A stretch of 64,000 bases of DNA from Bidens hawaiensis. Taxonomy: Eukaryota > Streptophyta > Magnoliopsida > Asterales > Asteraceae. Positions 21,923-36,000 of this stretch are shown piece by piece (position 1 is the stretch's first letter; every line of letters starts with the position of its first letter). The stretch is taken from NCBI GenBank assembly GCA_021521415.1, contig JAIQDT010001140.1, forward strand, positions 496,001 through 560,000. The letters run 5' to 3'. Made by a program: the position numbers and the translations under genes. A model generated the notes under the pieces. That model was not told where the DNA came from, searched no databases, and saw only the letters and a list, made by a program, of their open reading frames with translations.

Positions 21923-23249
21923 TATTTACAAAACAAACCCCTATACTTTTAATAATTTTCAATAAAGTTTTAAAAACATCCTTTAAAGCGTTAAATGATA
22001 CGATCAAGACCAAGTAATCAGGTATAAAATCAAACAATTACAAAAGTATCAAAAATTTGAAAAATTAGAGTACACGGGATCAAATTTCAGTCTCGACAGG
22101 GAATACCATGTTTTAGAAAAGATCCGAACAGGAATCATACTAATTTCGTGACTGTCACACAGATCCGTGTTCAGCTGTATTATGACATAAAGAAACAGGT
22201 TGTAAGCAGGTAATCTACTTAAAATGGTTTTCATCGTTTCTGTGATACGAGTTAGGTTCAATTAAGCTCAAAACTTAAGTGGCCAACAACTCAGAGATTA
22301 TGATGCCTCTTATCTATTCTCAAGGCTTATTTGGCTTTCCCCAAGTCACCCCGAATTGACCTCGACCCGTAGTTGTCTGATTAAGCAGTAATTACTCTTC
22401 GATCTTATACTCTGTTTCCCGTTCACCTTCTTGTGTCTTGATTGATAATCATTATCATTATGAACTCTAGAATTTTTTTTTTTTAATCTAACATGTATAT
22501 ACACAACTTCAAGTAGAAAATAACTGCAAGTCCCGAATCTGGATCACTGCAGCGTCTTGACACGCTATCTTCACGGGAATCAGAACACTCACGGGCTCGT
22601 GTATGACTGGGTAATCGCTTTTCTGCCTATCATTCGGAAAGATATGTATGAAGACATGCACAACTCTTAAGGAGTTTCCACAAAAAATCGAGTAGATTTA
22701 GTTAGTATCACTTCTACTTTTACGCACCATATAAAGCTACCATGACATACAATGACTGTCCTAAAGTCTTTTAAGCCTAATAACTTCACTAGTTAAGCAC
22801 ACACAATCAGTATATCTATCACTTTCCAAGGTTAGATCAATTTTCTGTTAATCATAGTAAAGCAACTTCTTACGAAGTAGTAGACTTGAAAAATAATTTC
22901 ATCTCCCGTAAAGAAAAAAATTTTAACATCAATCGCCCCGACCAAATCAAAGTCTTCAGGTGAACGGCTATCCCGAAGATCCAATGGATCAGCTGGACCG
23001 ACCACATACTAGTATGTGTCCTTCTAACTAAGTATGATCGACTAATTTTCAGCGAAAGAATGAAAACTCATCATAAACCGCCCCGGTCACTTTCAGTCAT
23101 CTGGTTAATGGCTATCCTCATATTCTACAAGTAGAAGTGAGGACCAAACATATCCAAAGATATGTCCTTCAAACTAAGGCAACCGACATAATTCTAAGCG
23201 ATAGTGACTTTTTTTTTTATTTTATTTTAAACACAAACATATGACATGG
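21923..23249 (-). other. Conserved pol-ORF2 spacer of Copia-2
   Basis: Alignable with 7894-9212, including the duplicated 146-bp block near the pol end. Oligo-A/T runs lie near 22470-22490 and 23210. The short open frame at 22261-22049 shares LYVIIQLN and ISMIPVRIFSKT with Copia-1, but the upstream part is in another frame. No gene called. Confidence 0.55.
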
Positions 23250-26200
23250 TTACTCGGGATTGATCATCCCATTCAGCTCAACAAGGTTTTGAAATCTAGT
23301 TTTGTCAAACGCTTTCGTGAACAAGTCAGCGAAATTATCTAACGTGTCAACCTTTTCGAGCTCAATCAGCTTCTTCTCAGCACAATCCCGTATAAAATGA
23401 TGACGTATGTCAATATGTTTAGTTTTACTGTGCTTCACGGGATTGTTAGTTACTGAGATAGCAGCAGTGTTATCAATGCAAATAGGAGTAAGTGAGAAAT
23501 TCAGACCATAATCGCGCAACTGTTGTTGAATCCAAAGAACCTGGGAGCAGCAGTTGGATGCTGCCATGTATTCTGCTTCACAGGTTGAAATTGCGACTGA
23601 GGTCTTCTTCTTGCATTGCCACGACACTAGTCTGCCACCAAGAAACTGACATCCACCAGTTGTAGACTTCCGACTCTGATTGCACCCTCCATAATCAGAA
23701 TCTGTGTAAGCGACTAGCTCCAAGTCTCCTCCTCTCGAGTACCACAACCCTAGCTTCGGCTTGCCTTTGAGATACCGCAGTATCCTCTTTGCACCCTTCA
23801 AATGAGATTCTTTTTGGTTTGCCTGAAAGCGTGCACAAAGACAAACAGCAAACATTATATCAGGCCTAGAAGCAGTTAAGTACATTAAAGAACCTATAAT
23901 AGCCCGATATTGGGTTGGGTCCACATCTGCATCGTTGTCTGAATCAGTACCCAATTTGTGATTGACGCAGACTGGAGTATCATATGAAGTGTTGTCCTCC
24001 ATCTTGAAGCGTTTGAGAACATCATGGACATACTTCGTCTGATGAATGAACATCCCGTCTTTCTTCTGATCAACCTGCAATCCTAAAAAGAAAGTTAGTT
24101 CACCCATAGCACTCATTTCAAATCTCTTCTTCATGACGGCCTCAAACTCCTGACACATGGCGACCTTTGATGCAACAAAGATAATGTCGTCCACGTAGAC
24201 TTGCACCAGTAGGAAGTCGCTACCCTTTCTCTTGAAGAACAATGTGCTATCAATTTTACCTCTTTCAAACTCATTCTCAAGCAAGTAATCTGATAAGGTT
24301 GAATACCAGGCACGAGGTGCCTGATGTAGTCCATACAGCGCTTTACTTAGCTTGTACACGTGATCGGGAAAGTCAGGGTCAGGAAAACCCGGAGGTTGCT
24401 CAACATACACAACCTCGTCGACTTTACCGTTTAGAAACGCACTCTTCACATCCAACTGAAAGACCTTCATCTCCTTATGAGCAGCAAATGCCAAAAACAG
24501 CCGAATGGCTTCCAATCTTGCCACAGGAGCAAACACCTCATTGTAATCAATCCCCTCTTGTTGATTAAAGCCTTTAACAACCAGCCTCGCCTTGTTCCTG
24601 ATAACAATCCCTTTCTCATCTCTCTTACATTTGAAGACCCATTTCGTGCCAATCGCATGCACATTTCTTGGTTTTGCAACCAAGTTCCATACTTCCATTT
24701 TCTTAAACTGAGCTAACTCTTCTTGCATGGCTTCGACCCACGAGCTGTCCTTGAGAGCCATTTGATAGTTCTTTGGTTCAATCTGGCTGATAAAGCAGGT
24801 GTACAAGCACTCGTTGATTATGCCTGATTCTTTAATGCTTGTGTAAACACAGGTGTGCTCATTCAAGCTTTGTCTTGTTTGTACACCGGCGGACAGATCA
24901 CCTATCACATTCTCCAAAGGATGATCTTTGTGAATTCTCGTAGTCGGAACCGAACTGACATTCAGATTATCTTCCAAGTTCGAAGATAGCTCATCAATGG
25001 GTGATTGATGTTGAGAGTGAAACGGATTGATGAATTACTCTTCAGTAGAGGCAGCAGGGGTATTGATAGCATTTGACGAGGAAGGTTGACATTCATCATA
25101 CTGTGGTCGTTGCACCAAAGTGTCTTCCTCATCACATATCATCTTCGTAGCAATTCTTTCCTCAACTTCTGCAAAATCCAGATAAGGTATGTTAAAAGAT
25201 TTAAAAAGTCTATCATAGTAAAAAACCCCAGCGGGTCCCGAGCTTGGTTTTGGTGATTTGTAACTTGTGATATCAGTGTTACACACCACCTCAACCTTGC
25301 TGTTCGATGTATTAAAGACCCGTCTGTTGGGAGTCCCAACAACGTATCCGACTAAGATTCCTTCGTCGGCTACTTCACCAAATTTAGAATTTGTCTTTAA
25401 TATCGAACATGGGGACCCGAATGGTTCAAGACCACTCAAGTTGGGTTTTCTCCCATGCATAAGTTCATAACAGGTTTTATTTAATCTTTTAACAGTTAAC
25501 ACTCTATTAAGGATATAACAGGCTGTAGCAACAGCTTCAGCCCAGAACACCACGGGAAGTTTCGAATCAGCCAGCATAGTTCTGGCTCCTTCAATTAAGG
25601 TTCTGTTCTTCCTCTCAGCCACTCCATTTTGTTGCGGTGTATACGGTGCGCTTTATTGGTGTTCTATCCCCTTCTGTAAGCAGAAGATCTCCATCTCGTA
25701 GTTCTTGAACTCAGTTCCATTGTCACTCCTGATGAATTTAACCCGTTTCCCCATGATATTCTCAACCTTGGTAATCAAATTCTTTACCATCTGCACTGTT
25801 TCATCCTTTGACTTCAGGAAATATACCCAGGAATATCGTGAGAAATCATCAGTGATCACCAAGCAGTAAGATGTTCCTCCTAGACTTCTTACATTCACGG
25901 GACCGAAGAGATCCATGTGAAGTAATTCTAGGGTACTGACAATTGAATTGACCTTCTTGGTGAGATGGGATTTCTTGTGTTGCTTTCCCTTTTTGCAAGA
26001 TAAACATTTGTCTTAAAGTTGAAATTCTTCAAGGGAACACCCAGCACAAGCCCATTTTTGACAAGGTAGTTCATTTTCCGAAGATGAATGTGTCCCATTC
26101 TCCAATGCCACAACTCGGACTCCGATTCAGTCGCTTTTGACAGAAGACACGATTCTTTTGTGGCCATCTCAGTCGATCTCATATCCATGATATACGCATT

Positions 26201-26572
26201 CTTCACTCTTGGAGCCTTCATAACAATCCAATCTTCTGGTATCTTAAAACCAGGATACAACACAATCGCTTCATTCTTTGTAAAATGTACGGTGTAGTCT
26301 TTGTCACAAATCTGCGAAACACTCAGCAGATTGTGCTTCAGTTCTTCAACAAAGTTTACTTTCTCCAAAGTCATCTTTCCATTCGACACCGTCCCTATTC
26401 CTGTAATCCTTCCACCGCTCTCTCCTGCGAAACTCACACTTCCTCCTTGAACAGGTTTCAAGTCGTGTAACAAATTCTTGTTACCCGTCATGTGCCGGGA
26501 ACAGCCGCTATCCACAACCCATTGATTGTTGGCAGCCCTGTTCAACTGTTCCTGCACGATTAAAGTAGATGA
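23250..26572 (-). pseudogene. pol: Copia-2 pol (protease-integrase-RT-RNase H), decayed
   Basis: Begins in frame after the gag TAA, as in Copia-1. The protease motif is WVVDSGCSRHMTG; integrase core motifs are HMDLFGPVN-type, RSDNGTEF and ERKNRTLIEGAR; RT has [17 protein letters not shown] and YVDD (24186-24197, minus strand); RNase H has AYTDSDYGG and [10 protein letters not shown]. Breaks: a one-base deletion near 26014 in the integrase zinc region, TAA at 25653-25655 before the catalytic-Glu region, and TAA at 25035-25037 between integrase and RT. RT-RNase H (24977-23250, 575 codons) is uninterrupted. The mutations differ from those of Copia-1, showing independent decay. Confidence 0.93.
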
Positions 26573-29167
26573 TTAAAACCTGGGGACCCAAGACCGATTG
26601 GTCTTGGGTCGATACATTCCGTACCTTGGCTGTCCAAAGTTAGTATTATAATGATTTCTGTGAGTCCTAACAGGATACCTTCTTGTGGATTGTCTATGAG
26701 GCCATCCAAACCGTCTTGAATTAAATGAATTATTATTAATGGTTTGTTTGTTAGCAGTGAAAAACTGAGATCCTTTTCTTTGAAAACCTGAATTAGACCA
26801 ATTTCTGAATTTTGATGGGTTTTCAGTTTTAACATTATCGTTAGTTCTATTCTCAGTTCTCGAAGGCCTCACACCTCTGAATCTCTGCTTCAGAGGGCAA
26901 TCAGCAACAAGATGTCCTTGTTGATTACATCTAAAACAACACCTGTTTTCAACTTTCTTATCAAAAGTTGTCTTAGATGTTGAGGCTGTATTACTGCCCG
27001 TTTGTCTCACATATGGTGGGACATACGGGTTTAGTGGAGACTTCTTTTAAGGTGTTTTATTTTTCTCTCCACTTTTCGGTAACACTTCCTCTTGTTTTGT
27101 CTCACACGACTCAGAGGACTTGTCTGAGTTAGATGAGACAGGACTCGGAGCAGAAATCTTAATACTTGCAACAGGCTTAATAACTTCTGGTTCTTTAATC
27201 GTTACTTTAACCGGAACTGTCTGACCATAGTCAACATTGACATATTTCTGATTACTAGGGTCATAAGTGTAATTATGATTGAAAGGTGGTGGAACTTCAT
27301 GATAACCAATTCCTCCCCTTTTTGGGGAACCTTGATCACTAACGAGGTGATCAAGTTTAGCGGAGGAATTTCTGAATTGCTCCAGTTTCCTGTTTAGTTC
27401 CACCACTTTTACCTGGTGATCAGCTATCTGTTTTTCCCTTTCAGCTATTAGTTTGGTTTTCTCTTCTAGAACTTTATAGCTAAGATCAATCACTTTAATT
27501 TTTTCAGCAAGCTTTGCTTTAAGACTTTTAATATCTGTTTCACTAGCTTTAATTTTTACTTTGTAACTATTTTCTCTAGCTTTAGTGAAATGATGATCTT
27601 CTTTTAAAGTTTTATATTGCGCATCCAAACTAACAAACTGATCAGTTAGAGTTGTCAGTTGTTCAGACAGCTATTCACACTTAGTACAAGGGAGTTCGGT
27701 ACTTACCTCGGAGAGCTGGTCTGCTACATCTGCCATGTACGCTTCATTTTCGCCAGTTCCCTTCTCACTATCTGCATTTTCGATTTTTGCCAAATTTGCC
27801 TGTTCAAATACTTCTTCAACATGCAGATTCCAGTTATACTCCTCGTTCTGTCTGGAAATCATGGCTCTATAGTCATTACCACTACCACTCTGCTGTGTAG
27901 ATCTGTTTTGACTGCGTTCTACACGTTCATTTTTGCATTCTTTTGCAAAGTGGCCATTCTGCTGACAGTTGTAACAGCGTACCTTCGACTTATCAAACCC
28001 TGGCCTCTCTCCGACAAACTTCCTGCCAGTCTTCTTCATGAACCTCTTTACCCTTCTCACTATCATAGCCATCTGCCACTGCAGATCCATCTCCTCCAGA
28101 TCATCAGCATCGATCTGGTCATAGTCTTCATCCAAAACTACAGGATCAACGATCTTACCCTGAATGTAGTTCTCATACGAAGCAATAAAAGATGCATAGA
28201 GAGCAAACTGCTGTTCAGCAGATTTGACACTCATGGGCATCTTCGAGTAGTTGTTGTTTGAAACACTTGGGGAATAACTACTCTTGGTCGCTTGAGGTTG
28301 AGAAGCATTTGACCCTCCAGCTACATAGCACACATCACCGTTCATGTTGAGATATACATGTCCCTCATGTGTTGAGCTCACGCCTGACTCTCCCTTAGAG
28401 TAATAAGCAGATGATTCAGTTTTCGAACTTGATCCAGAGTTAACCTTTGCACCATACATACCCGGATCTTAAACCTGATCGGTAGGTGTCTCCTTTCGTA
28501 CCATATTCAGTTCAAACGTTCTTAGCTTGTTAACTGCTGTCTCCAGGTCATAGTCAGCAAAATCTTTATCTTCTCTCATCAACACAGTATACATCTCCCA
28601 TTTCGGTGGGAGAGCATCAAGAAGCTTTTCAACTATCTCATCTTCTTTGTAAGCAATTGAATAGTTGCTGAGTTCAGTCATCAGATGATAATATCTAGTG
28701 ATGATATCATCAAGTGATTCATTTTTCAGATACTTGAAGACCGAGAATTGGGTTTTTAGAAGTTTAATTTTCGAGGCACGAATTCCCACATTGCCCTCAA
28801 ACCGGTTCTCAAGTGCTTCCCAAAGCTCTCTAGCAGTTTTATACTTTCGGAAGGTGTGGAGTATCTCTTGTGGAAGAGCCATTGTAATTGCTGCATGAGC
28901 TTTGCTTTCTGCCTCATACATTTTCTTCTCCTCTTCTTCCATCTCTTTGTATTTCTTGATTTGATCACGACCCTCATACTCAGCAGTAGGTGGAATGTAA
29001 CCATCTTGTATACACACCCACATCTTGGCATCTTGATACTTTACATATTGTTCAAAACGATCTTTCCACGCTACATAATCAGTTTTCTTAAGCATCTTAG
29101 GTGCCTTTGTAGCCGAACCAGCTTCTACTTCCATCTTTACTAGTTCAGTAATGTTTATCGAAGACAT
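26573..29167 (-). pseudogene. gag: Copia-2 gag, decayed
   Basis: ATG at 29167 (MSSINITELVKMEVEAG). UBN2-like capsid region, CCHC knuckle [14 protein letters not shown], coiled coil, second knuckle CFRCNQQGHLVADC and basic tail, in the same order as Copia-1. In-frame stops at 28469-28471, 27671-27673 and 27047-27049 break it, but I see no frameshift. The final TAA (26573-26575) after WVPRF is at the same place as in Copia-1. The upstream AUG three codons earlier (29176) is less likely as the start because it is not shared. Confidence 0.9.
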
Positions 29168-29665
29168 CTTTCTCAAAACTCAAAGAAATCCGAAAATCAA
29201 AAATTTTATTTTCAAACAGCACTGTAGGCGAAGTTGTGGATAACTTCGCTTAAAACTTAACTTCACGTGAATTTGAAACTTCGCTCACTTTCTTAAATTC
29301 GCTGGATTGGCGAACTTGAGAATAACTTCGCTTAAGTTGAGCAAACTTGGGAGGTAGGCGAAGTTGTGGGTAACTTCGCTTGAGGTAAGTGAACTTGAAG
29401 AGAAAGGCGAAGTTGTGGATAACTTCGCTTAACCTTATATCTTCGCCGAAACCCTACTAACAGTGACGGCAACTTCGCCTGATGAACACAACCTTTTTGC
29501 AGATTAGATTTCTGGGTTTTTCGAGGTTTGTGAAGGTGTTATGGGTTGTTTAAGCTTGTAGGAGGAGAGTATAGCACAAAAGCTCAGAAAACTCGTCCCG
29601 CGAATAGTCGAACGGAAAGATTTCTATACCCGCGTGATAATCCCGAACCACACAATCGAGCAAAA
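29168..29665 (-). promoter_or_regulatory. Copia-2 leader with GCGAAGTT octamer cluster
   Basis: An untranslated leader between primer site and gag. Octamers in both orientations fill about 29220-29480, many as pairs separated by 4-8 bases (GCGAAGTT...AACTTCGC). No conserved upstream ORF. Confidence 0.7.
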
Positions 29666-29678
29666 GCTCTGATACCAA
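29666..29678 (-). other. Primer-binding site of Copia-2
   Basis: TTGGTATCAGAGC on the minus strand, one base inside the 5' LTR: initiator tRNA-Met type. Confidence 0.9.
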
Positions 29679-29679
29679 T

Positions 29680-30087
29680 TGTAGGTTCCCAGCCGGATCT
29701 ACACGAGATATCGCGTACTACGCAGGTGCGGAATCCCTACGTAAGACGTTACGAGTATAGAAAACAATACGAGCTAACACACGATACGATAACCAAACAC
29801 ACGTTGTATTCCAACCGTAAACACGTGATACAATGATCACCGGATACAAAACTCTCTGACTCGAATACACAAACTGTTAATTTATATCTAATAAGCCGTA
29901 ACAGCATCTTATATAGACACGACAACTTCGCCTGGTATGTTCAGGCGAAGTTGTCACTAACTTCGCTTGTCTAACAAGTTCGCCTATATCAGCGTACTTG
30001 TTAGCAACTTCGCTTACATACAAACTCAAAACCAAACGACTCGATTACAGACACTCGAACCTGAACTACTGACATCATGCACCAACA
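29680..30087 (-). repeat. Copia-2 5' LTR
   Basis: 408 bp. On the minus strand an octamer cluster (about 30020-29925) is followed directly by a TATATAA box (29915-29909). The U5 stem-loop arms are at 29736-29743 and 29719-29726, with one T-to-C change that leaves a G-U pair. Confidence 0.95.
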
Positions 30088-33000
30088 AACCCATCCTCAG
30101 TTTTTCCACCGGCTCGTGTACTACACCCTTTGGCAATAAGACTAAAATTTCGAACATGCCACGAGGTGGCGTCAGGCCATAATTATAGAACTGATTCTTC
30201 ATTATGGTCATAAAATATTGTATGGTAGTCTCCTAGACCGAATTTATGATCTGATTCAGTGGTTCAACCCGTCCTCAGTTTTTCTCTGGCTCGTGTCCCC
30301 TTTGGCAATACGACAAAAATTTCGAACGGGCCACGGGATGGCTTGAGGTCATAATTATTGATTCGATCCTTTCTTATGGTCATAAAATAATGTATGGCAG
30401 TCTCTTACTCCGAATTTATGATCCGATTCAGTGGTTCTACCCATCCTCAGTTTTTCCTCCGACTCGTGTACTACCCCTTTGGCAATACGACTAAAATTTC
30501 GAATGGGCCACGGGGTGGCTTGAGGTCATAATTATTGATCCGATTCTTTTTATGGTCATAAAAAATTGTATGGCAGTCTCCTAGTCCGAATTTATGATTC
30601 GATTCAGTGGTTCGACCCATCCTCAGTTTTTCCTCTGACTCGTGTACTACCCTTTTGTCAATACGACTAAAATTTCGAAAGAGCCACGGGGTGGCTTGAG
30701 GTCATAATTATTGATCCGATTCTTTCTTATGGTCATAAAATATTGTATGGTAGTATTCTAGACCAAATTTATGATCCGATTCAGTGGTTCGACCCATCCT
30801 CAGTTTTTTCTCCTGCTCGTGTACACCCTTTTTGGCAACACGACCAAAATTTCGAAAGGGCCACGGGGTGGCGTGAGGTTATAATTATTGATCCGATTCA
30901 TTCTTATGGTCATAAAATATTGAATTGTTATCTACTAGACCGAATTATGATCCGATTTATTGGTTCGACCCATCCTCAGTTTTTCCTCCGGCTCGTGTAC
31001 TACCCCGTTTGGCAATACGACCAAAATGTCGAACGGGCCATGGGGTGGCGTGCGGGCATAATTATGGATCCGATTATTTATTAGGGTAATAAAATAGTGT
31101 ATGGCAGTCTCCTAGACCGAATTTATGCTCCGATTCAGTGGTTCGACCTATCCTCAGTTTTTCCTTCGGCTCGTGTACTAACCCCTTTGGCAAAACGACC
31201 AAAATTTCGAACGGGCCACGAGGTGGCGTGAGGGCATAATTATTGATCCGATTCTTTCTTATGGTTATAAAATATTGTATGGTAGTCTCCTAGACCGAAT
31301 TTATGATCCGATTCAGTAGTTCAACCCATCCTTAGTTTTTCCTCCGGCTCGTGTACTACACCCCCTTTGGCAATAAGACCAAAATTTCGAACGTGCCACG
31401 AGATGGCGTCAGGGTATAATTATAGATCTGATTCTTTATTATGGTCAAAAAATATTGTGTGGTAGTCTCCTAGACCGAATTTATGATCTGATTCAGTGGT
31501 TCGACTCGTCCTTAGTTTTTCTCCGGCTCGTGTCTCCTTTGGCAATACGACAAAAATTTCGAACGGGCCACGGGATGGTGTGAGGTCATAATTATTGATC
31601 CGATCATTTCTTATGGTCATAAAAAAATGTATGGCAGTCTCTTACTCCGAATTTATGATCCGATTCAGTGGTTCGACCCATCCTCAGTTTTTCCTCCGAC
31701 TCGTGTACTACCCCTTTGGCAATACGACTAAAATTTCGAACGGGCCACGGGGTGGCTTGAGGTAATAATTATTGATCCGATTTTTTTATGGTCATAAAAA
31801 ATTGTATGGAAGTCTCCTAGACCGAATTTATGATCCGATTCAGTGGTTCGACCTATCCTCGGTTTTTCCTCTGACTCGTGTACTACCCGTTTGGCAATAC
31901 GACTAAAATTTCGAACGGCCCACGGGGTGGTGTGAGGTTATAATTATTGATCCGATTCTTTCTTAGGGTCATAAAATATTGTATGGTAGTATTCTAGACC
32001 AAATTTATGATCCGATTCAGTGGTTCGACCCATCCTTAGTTTTTTCTCCTGCTCGTGTACACCCTTTTTGGCAACACGACAAAAATTTTGAAAGGGCCAC
32101 GGGGTGGCGTGAGGTTATAATTATTGATCCGATTCATTCGAATGGTCATAATATATTGTATTGTTATCTACTAGACCGAATTATGATCCGATTCATTGGT
32201 TTGACCCATCCTCGGTTTTTCCTCCGGCTCGGGTACTACCCCGTTTGGCAATACGACCAAAATTTCGAACGGGCCATGGGGTGGCGTGCGGGCATAATTA
32301 TGGATCCGATTATTTCTTTGGGTAATAAAATATTGTATCTCAGTCTCCTAGACCGAATTTATGCTCCGATTCAGTGGTTCGACCAATCTTCAGTTTTTCC
32401 TTCGGCTCGTGTAATAACCCCTTTGGCAAAACGACCAAAATTTCGAACGGGCCACGAGGTGGCGTGAGGGCATAAATATTGATACAATTCTTTCTTATGG
32501 TTATAAAATATTGTGTGGTAGTCTCCTAGACCGAATTTATGATCCGATTCAGTGGTTCAACCCATCCTCAGTTTTTCCTCCGGCTCGTGTGCTACACCCC
32601 CTTTGGCAATAAAACCAAAATTTCGAACGTGCCACGATGTGGCGTCAGGGCAAAATTATAGATCTGATTCTTTATTATGGTCATAAAATATTGTGTGGTA
32701 GTCTCCTAGACCGAATTTATGATCTGATTCAGTGGTTCGACCCGTCCTTAGTTTTTCTCCGGCTCGTGTCTCCTTTGGCAATACGACAAAAATTTCGAAC
32801 GGGCCACGGGATGGTGTGAGGTCATAATTATTGATCCGATCATTTCTTATGGTCATAAAATAATGTATGGCAGTCTCTTACTCCGAATTTATGATCCGAT
32901 TCAGTGGTTCGACCCATCCTCAGTTTTTCCTCCGACTCGTGTACTACCCCTTTGGCAATACGACTAAAATTTCGAACGGGCCACGGGGTGGCTTGAGGTA

Positions 33001-36000
33001 ATAATTATTGATCCGATTTTTTTTATGGTCATAAAAAATTGTATGGCAGTCTCCTAGACCGAATTTATGATCCGATTCAGTGGTTCGACCTATCCTCAGT
33101 TTTTCCTCTGACTCGTGTACTACCCTTTTATCAATACGACTAAAATTTCGAAAGAGCCACGGGGTGGCGTGAGGTCATAATTATTGATCCGATTCTTTCT
33201 TAGGGTCATAAAATATTGTATGGTAGTATTCTAGACCAAATTTATGATCCGATTCAGTGGTTAGACCCATCCTCAGTTTTTTCTCCTGCTCGTGTACACC
33301 CTTTTTGGCAACACAACCAAAATTTTGAAAGGGCCACGGGGTGGCGTGAGGTTATAATTATTGATCCGATTCATTCGAATGGTCATAATATATTGTATTG
33401 TTATCTACTAGACCGAATTATGATCCGATTCATTGGTTTGACCCATCCTCGGTTTTTCCTCCGGCTCGGGTACTACCCCGTTTGGCAATACGACCAAAAT
33501 TTCGAACGGGCCATGGGGTGGCGTGCGGGCATAATTATGGATCCGATTATTTCTTAGGGTAATAAAATATTGTATGGCAGTCTCCTAGACCGAATTTATG
33601 CTACGATTCAGTGGTTCGACCAATCCTCAGTTTTTCCTTCGGCTCGTGTAATAACCCCTTTGGCAAAACGACCAAAATTTCGAACGGGCCACGAGGTGGC
33701 GTGAGGGCATAATTATTGATCTGATTCTTTCTTATGGTTATAAAATATTGTATGGTAGTCTCCTAGACCGAATTTATGATCCGATTCAGTGGTTCAACCC
33801 ATCCTCAGTTTTTCCTCCGGCTCGTGTGCTACACCCCCTTTGGCAATAAAACCAAAATTTCGAACGTGCCACGATGTGGCGTCAGGGCATAATTATAGAT
33901 CTGATTCTTTATTATGGTCATAAAATATTGTGTGGTAGTCTCCTATACCGAATTTATGATCTGATTCAGTGGTTCGACCCGTCCTTAGTTTTTCTCCGGC
34001 TCGTGTCTCCTTTGGCAATACGACAAAAATTTCGAACGGGCCACGGGATGGTGTGAGGTCATAATTATTGATCTGATCATTTCTTATGGTCATAAAATAA
34101 TGGATGGCAGTCTCTTACTCCGAATTTATGATCCGATTCAGTGGTTCAACCCATCCTCAGTTTTTCCTCCGACTCGTGTACTACCCCTTTGGCAATACGA
34201 CTAAAATTTCGAACGGGCCACGGGGTGGCTTGAGGTAATAATTATTGATCCGATTTTTTTTATGGTCATAAAAAATTGTATGGCAGTCTCCTAGACCGAA
34301 TTTATGATCCGATTCAGTGGTTTGACCTATCTTCAGTTTTTCCTCTGACTCGTGTACTACCATTTTATCAATACGACTAAAATTTCGAAAGAGCCACGGG
34401 GTGGCGTGAGGTCATAATTATTGATCCGATTCTTTCTTAGGGTCATAAAATATTGTATGGTAGTATTCTAGACCAAATTTATGATCCGATTCAGTGGTTC
34501 GACCCATCCTCAGTTTTTTCTCCTGCTCGTGTACACCCTTTTTGGCAACACAACCAAAATTTTGAAAGGGCCACGGGGTGGCGTGAGGTTATAATTATTG
34601 ATCCGTTTCATTCGAATGGTCATAATATATTGTATTGTTATCTACTAGACCGAATTATGATCCGATTCATTGGTTTGACCCATCCTCGGTTTTTCCCCCG
34701 GCTCGGGTACTACCCCGTTTGGCAATACGACCAAAATTTCGAACGGGCCATGGGGTGGCGTGCGGGCATAATTATGGATCCGATTATTTCTTAGGGTAAT
34801 AAAATATTGTATGGCAGTCTCCTAGACCGAATTTATGCTCCGATTCAGTGTTTCGACCAATCCTCAGTTTTTCCTTCGGCTCGTGTAATATCCCCTTTGG
34901 CAAAACGACCAAAATTTCGAACGGGCCACGAGGTGGCGTGAGGGCATAATTATTGATCCGATTCTTTCTTATGGTTATAAAATATTGTATGGTAGTCTCC
35001 TAGACTGAATTTATGATCCGATTCAGTGGTTCAACCCATCCTCAGTTTTTCCTCCGGCTCGTGTGCTACACCCCCTTTGGCAATAAAATCAAAATTTCGA
35101 ACGTGCCACGATGTGGCGTCAGGGCATAATTATAGATCTGATTCTTTATTATGGTCATAAAATATTGTGTGGTAGTCTCCTAGACCGAATTTATGATCTG
35201 ATTCAGTGGTTCGACCCGTCCTTAGTTTTTCTCCGGCTCGTGTCTCCTTTGGCAATACGACAAAAATTTCGAACGGGCCACGGGATTGTGTGAGGTCATA
35301 ATTATTGATCCGATCATTTCTTATGGTCATAAAATAATGTATGGCAGTCTCTTACTCCGAATTTATGATCCAATTCAGTGGTTCGACCCATCCTCAGTTT
35401 TTCCTCCGACTCGTGTACTACCCCTTTGGCAATACGACTAAAATTTCGAACGGGCCACGGGGTGGCTTGAGGTAATAATTATTGATCCGATTTTTTTATG
35501 GTCATAAAAAATTGTATGGCAGTCTCCTAGACCGAATTTATGATCCGATTCAGTGGTTCGACCTATCTTCAGTTTTTCCTCTGACTCGTGTACTACCCTT
35601 TTATCAATACGACTAAAATTTCGAAAGAGCCACGGGGTGGCGTGAGGTCATAATTATTGATCCGATTCTTTCTTAGGGTCATAAAATATTGTATGGTAGT
35701 ATTCTAGACCAAATTTATGATCCGATTCAGTGGTTCGACCCATCCTCAGTTTTTTCTCCTGCTCGTGTACACCCTTTTTGGCAACACAACCAAAATTTTG
35801 AAAGGGCCACGGGGTGGCGTGAGGTTATAATTATTGATCCGATTCATTCGAATGGTCATAATATATTGTATTGTTATCTACTAGACCGAATTATGATCCG
35901 ATTCATTGGTTTGACCCATCCTCGGTTTTTCCCCCGGCTCGGGTACTACCCCGTTTGGCAATACGACCAAAATTTCGAACGGGCCATGGGGTGGCGTGCG

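Larger units (their letters stand above)
17807..30087 (-). mobile_element. Copia-2: complete but decayed Sirevirus-like Ty1/copia LTR retrotransposon
   Basis: A 12,281-bp element in inverse orientation to Copia-1, with the target duplication AACCC at 17802-17806 and 30088-30092. It has the same gene order as Copia-1. Its LTRs differ from each other at about 7 of 408 positions (1.7%), so it is younger than Copia-1. The LTR middle parts differ strongly from Copia-1, while the terminal U3 and U5 segments and the coding regions remain similar: two subfamilies of one family. Gag and pol each carry several breaks; ORF2 has one frameshift. Confidence 0.95.
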
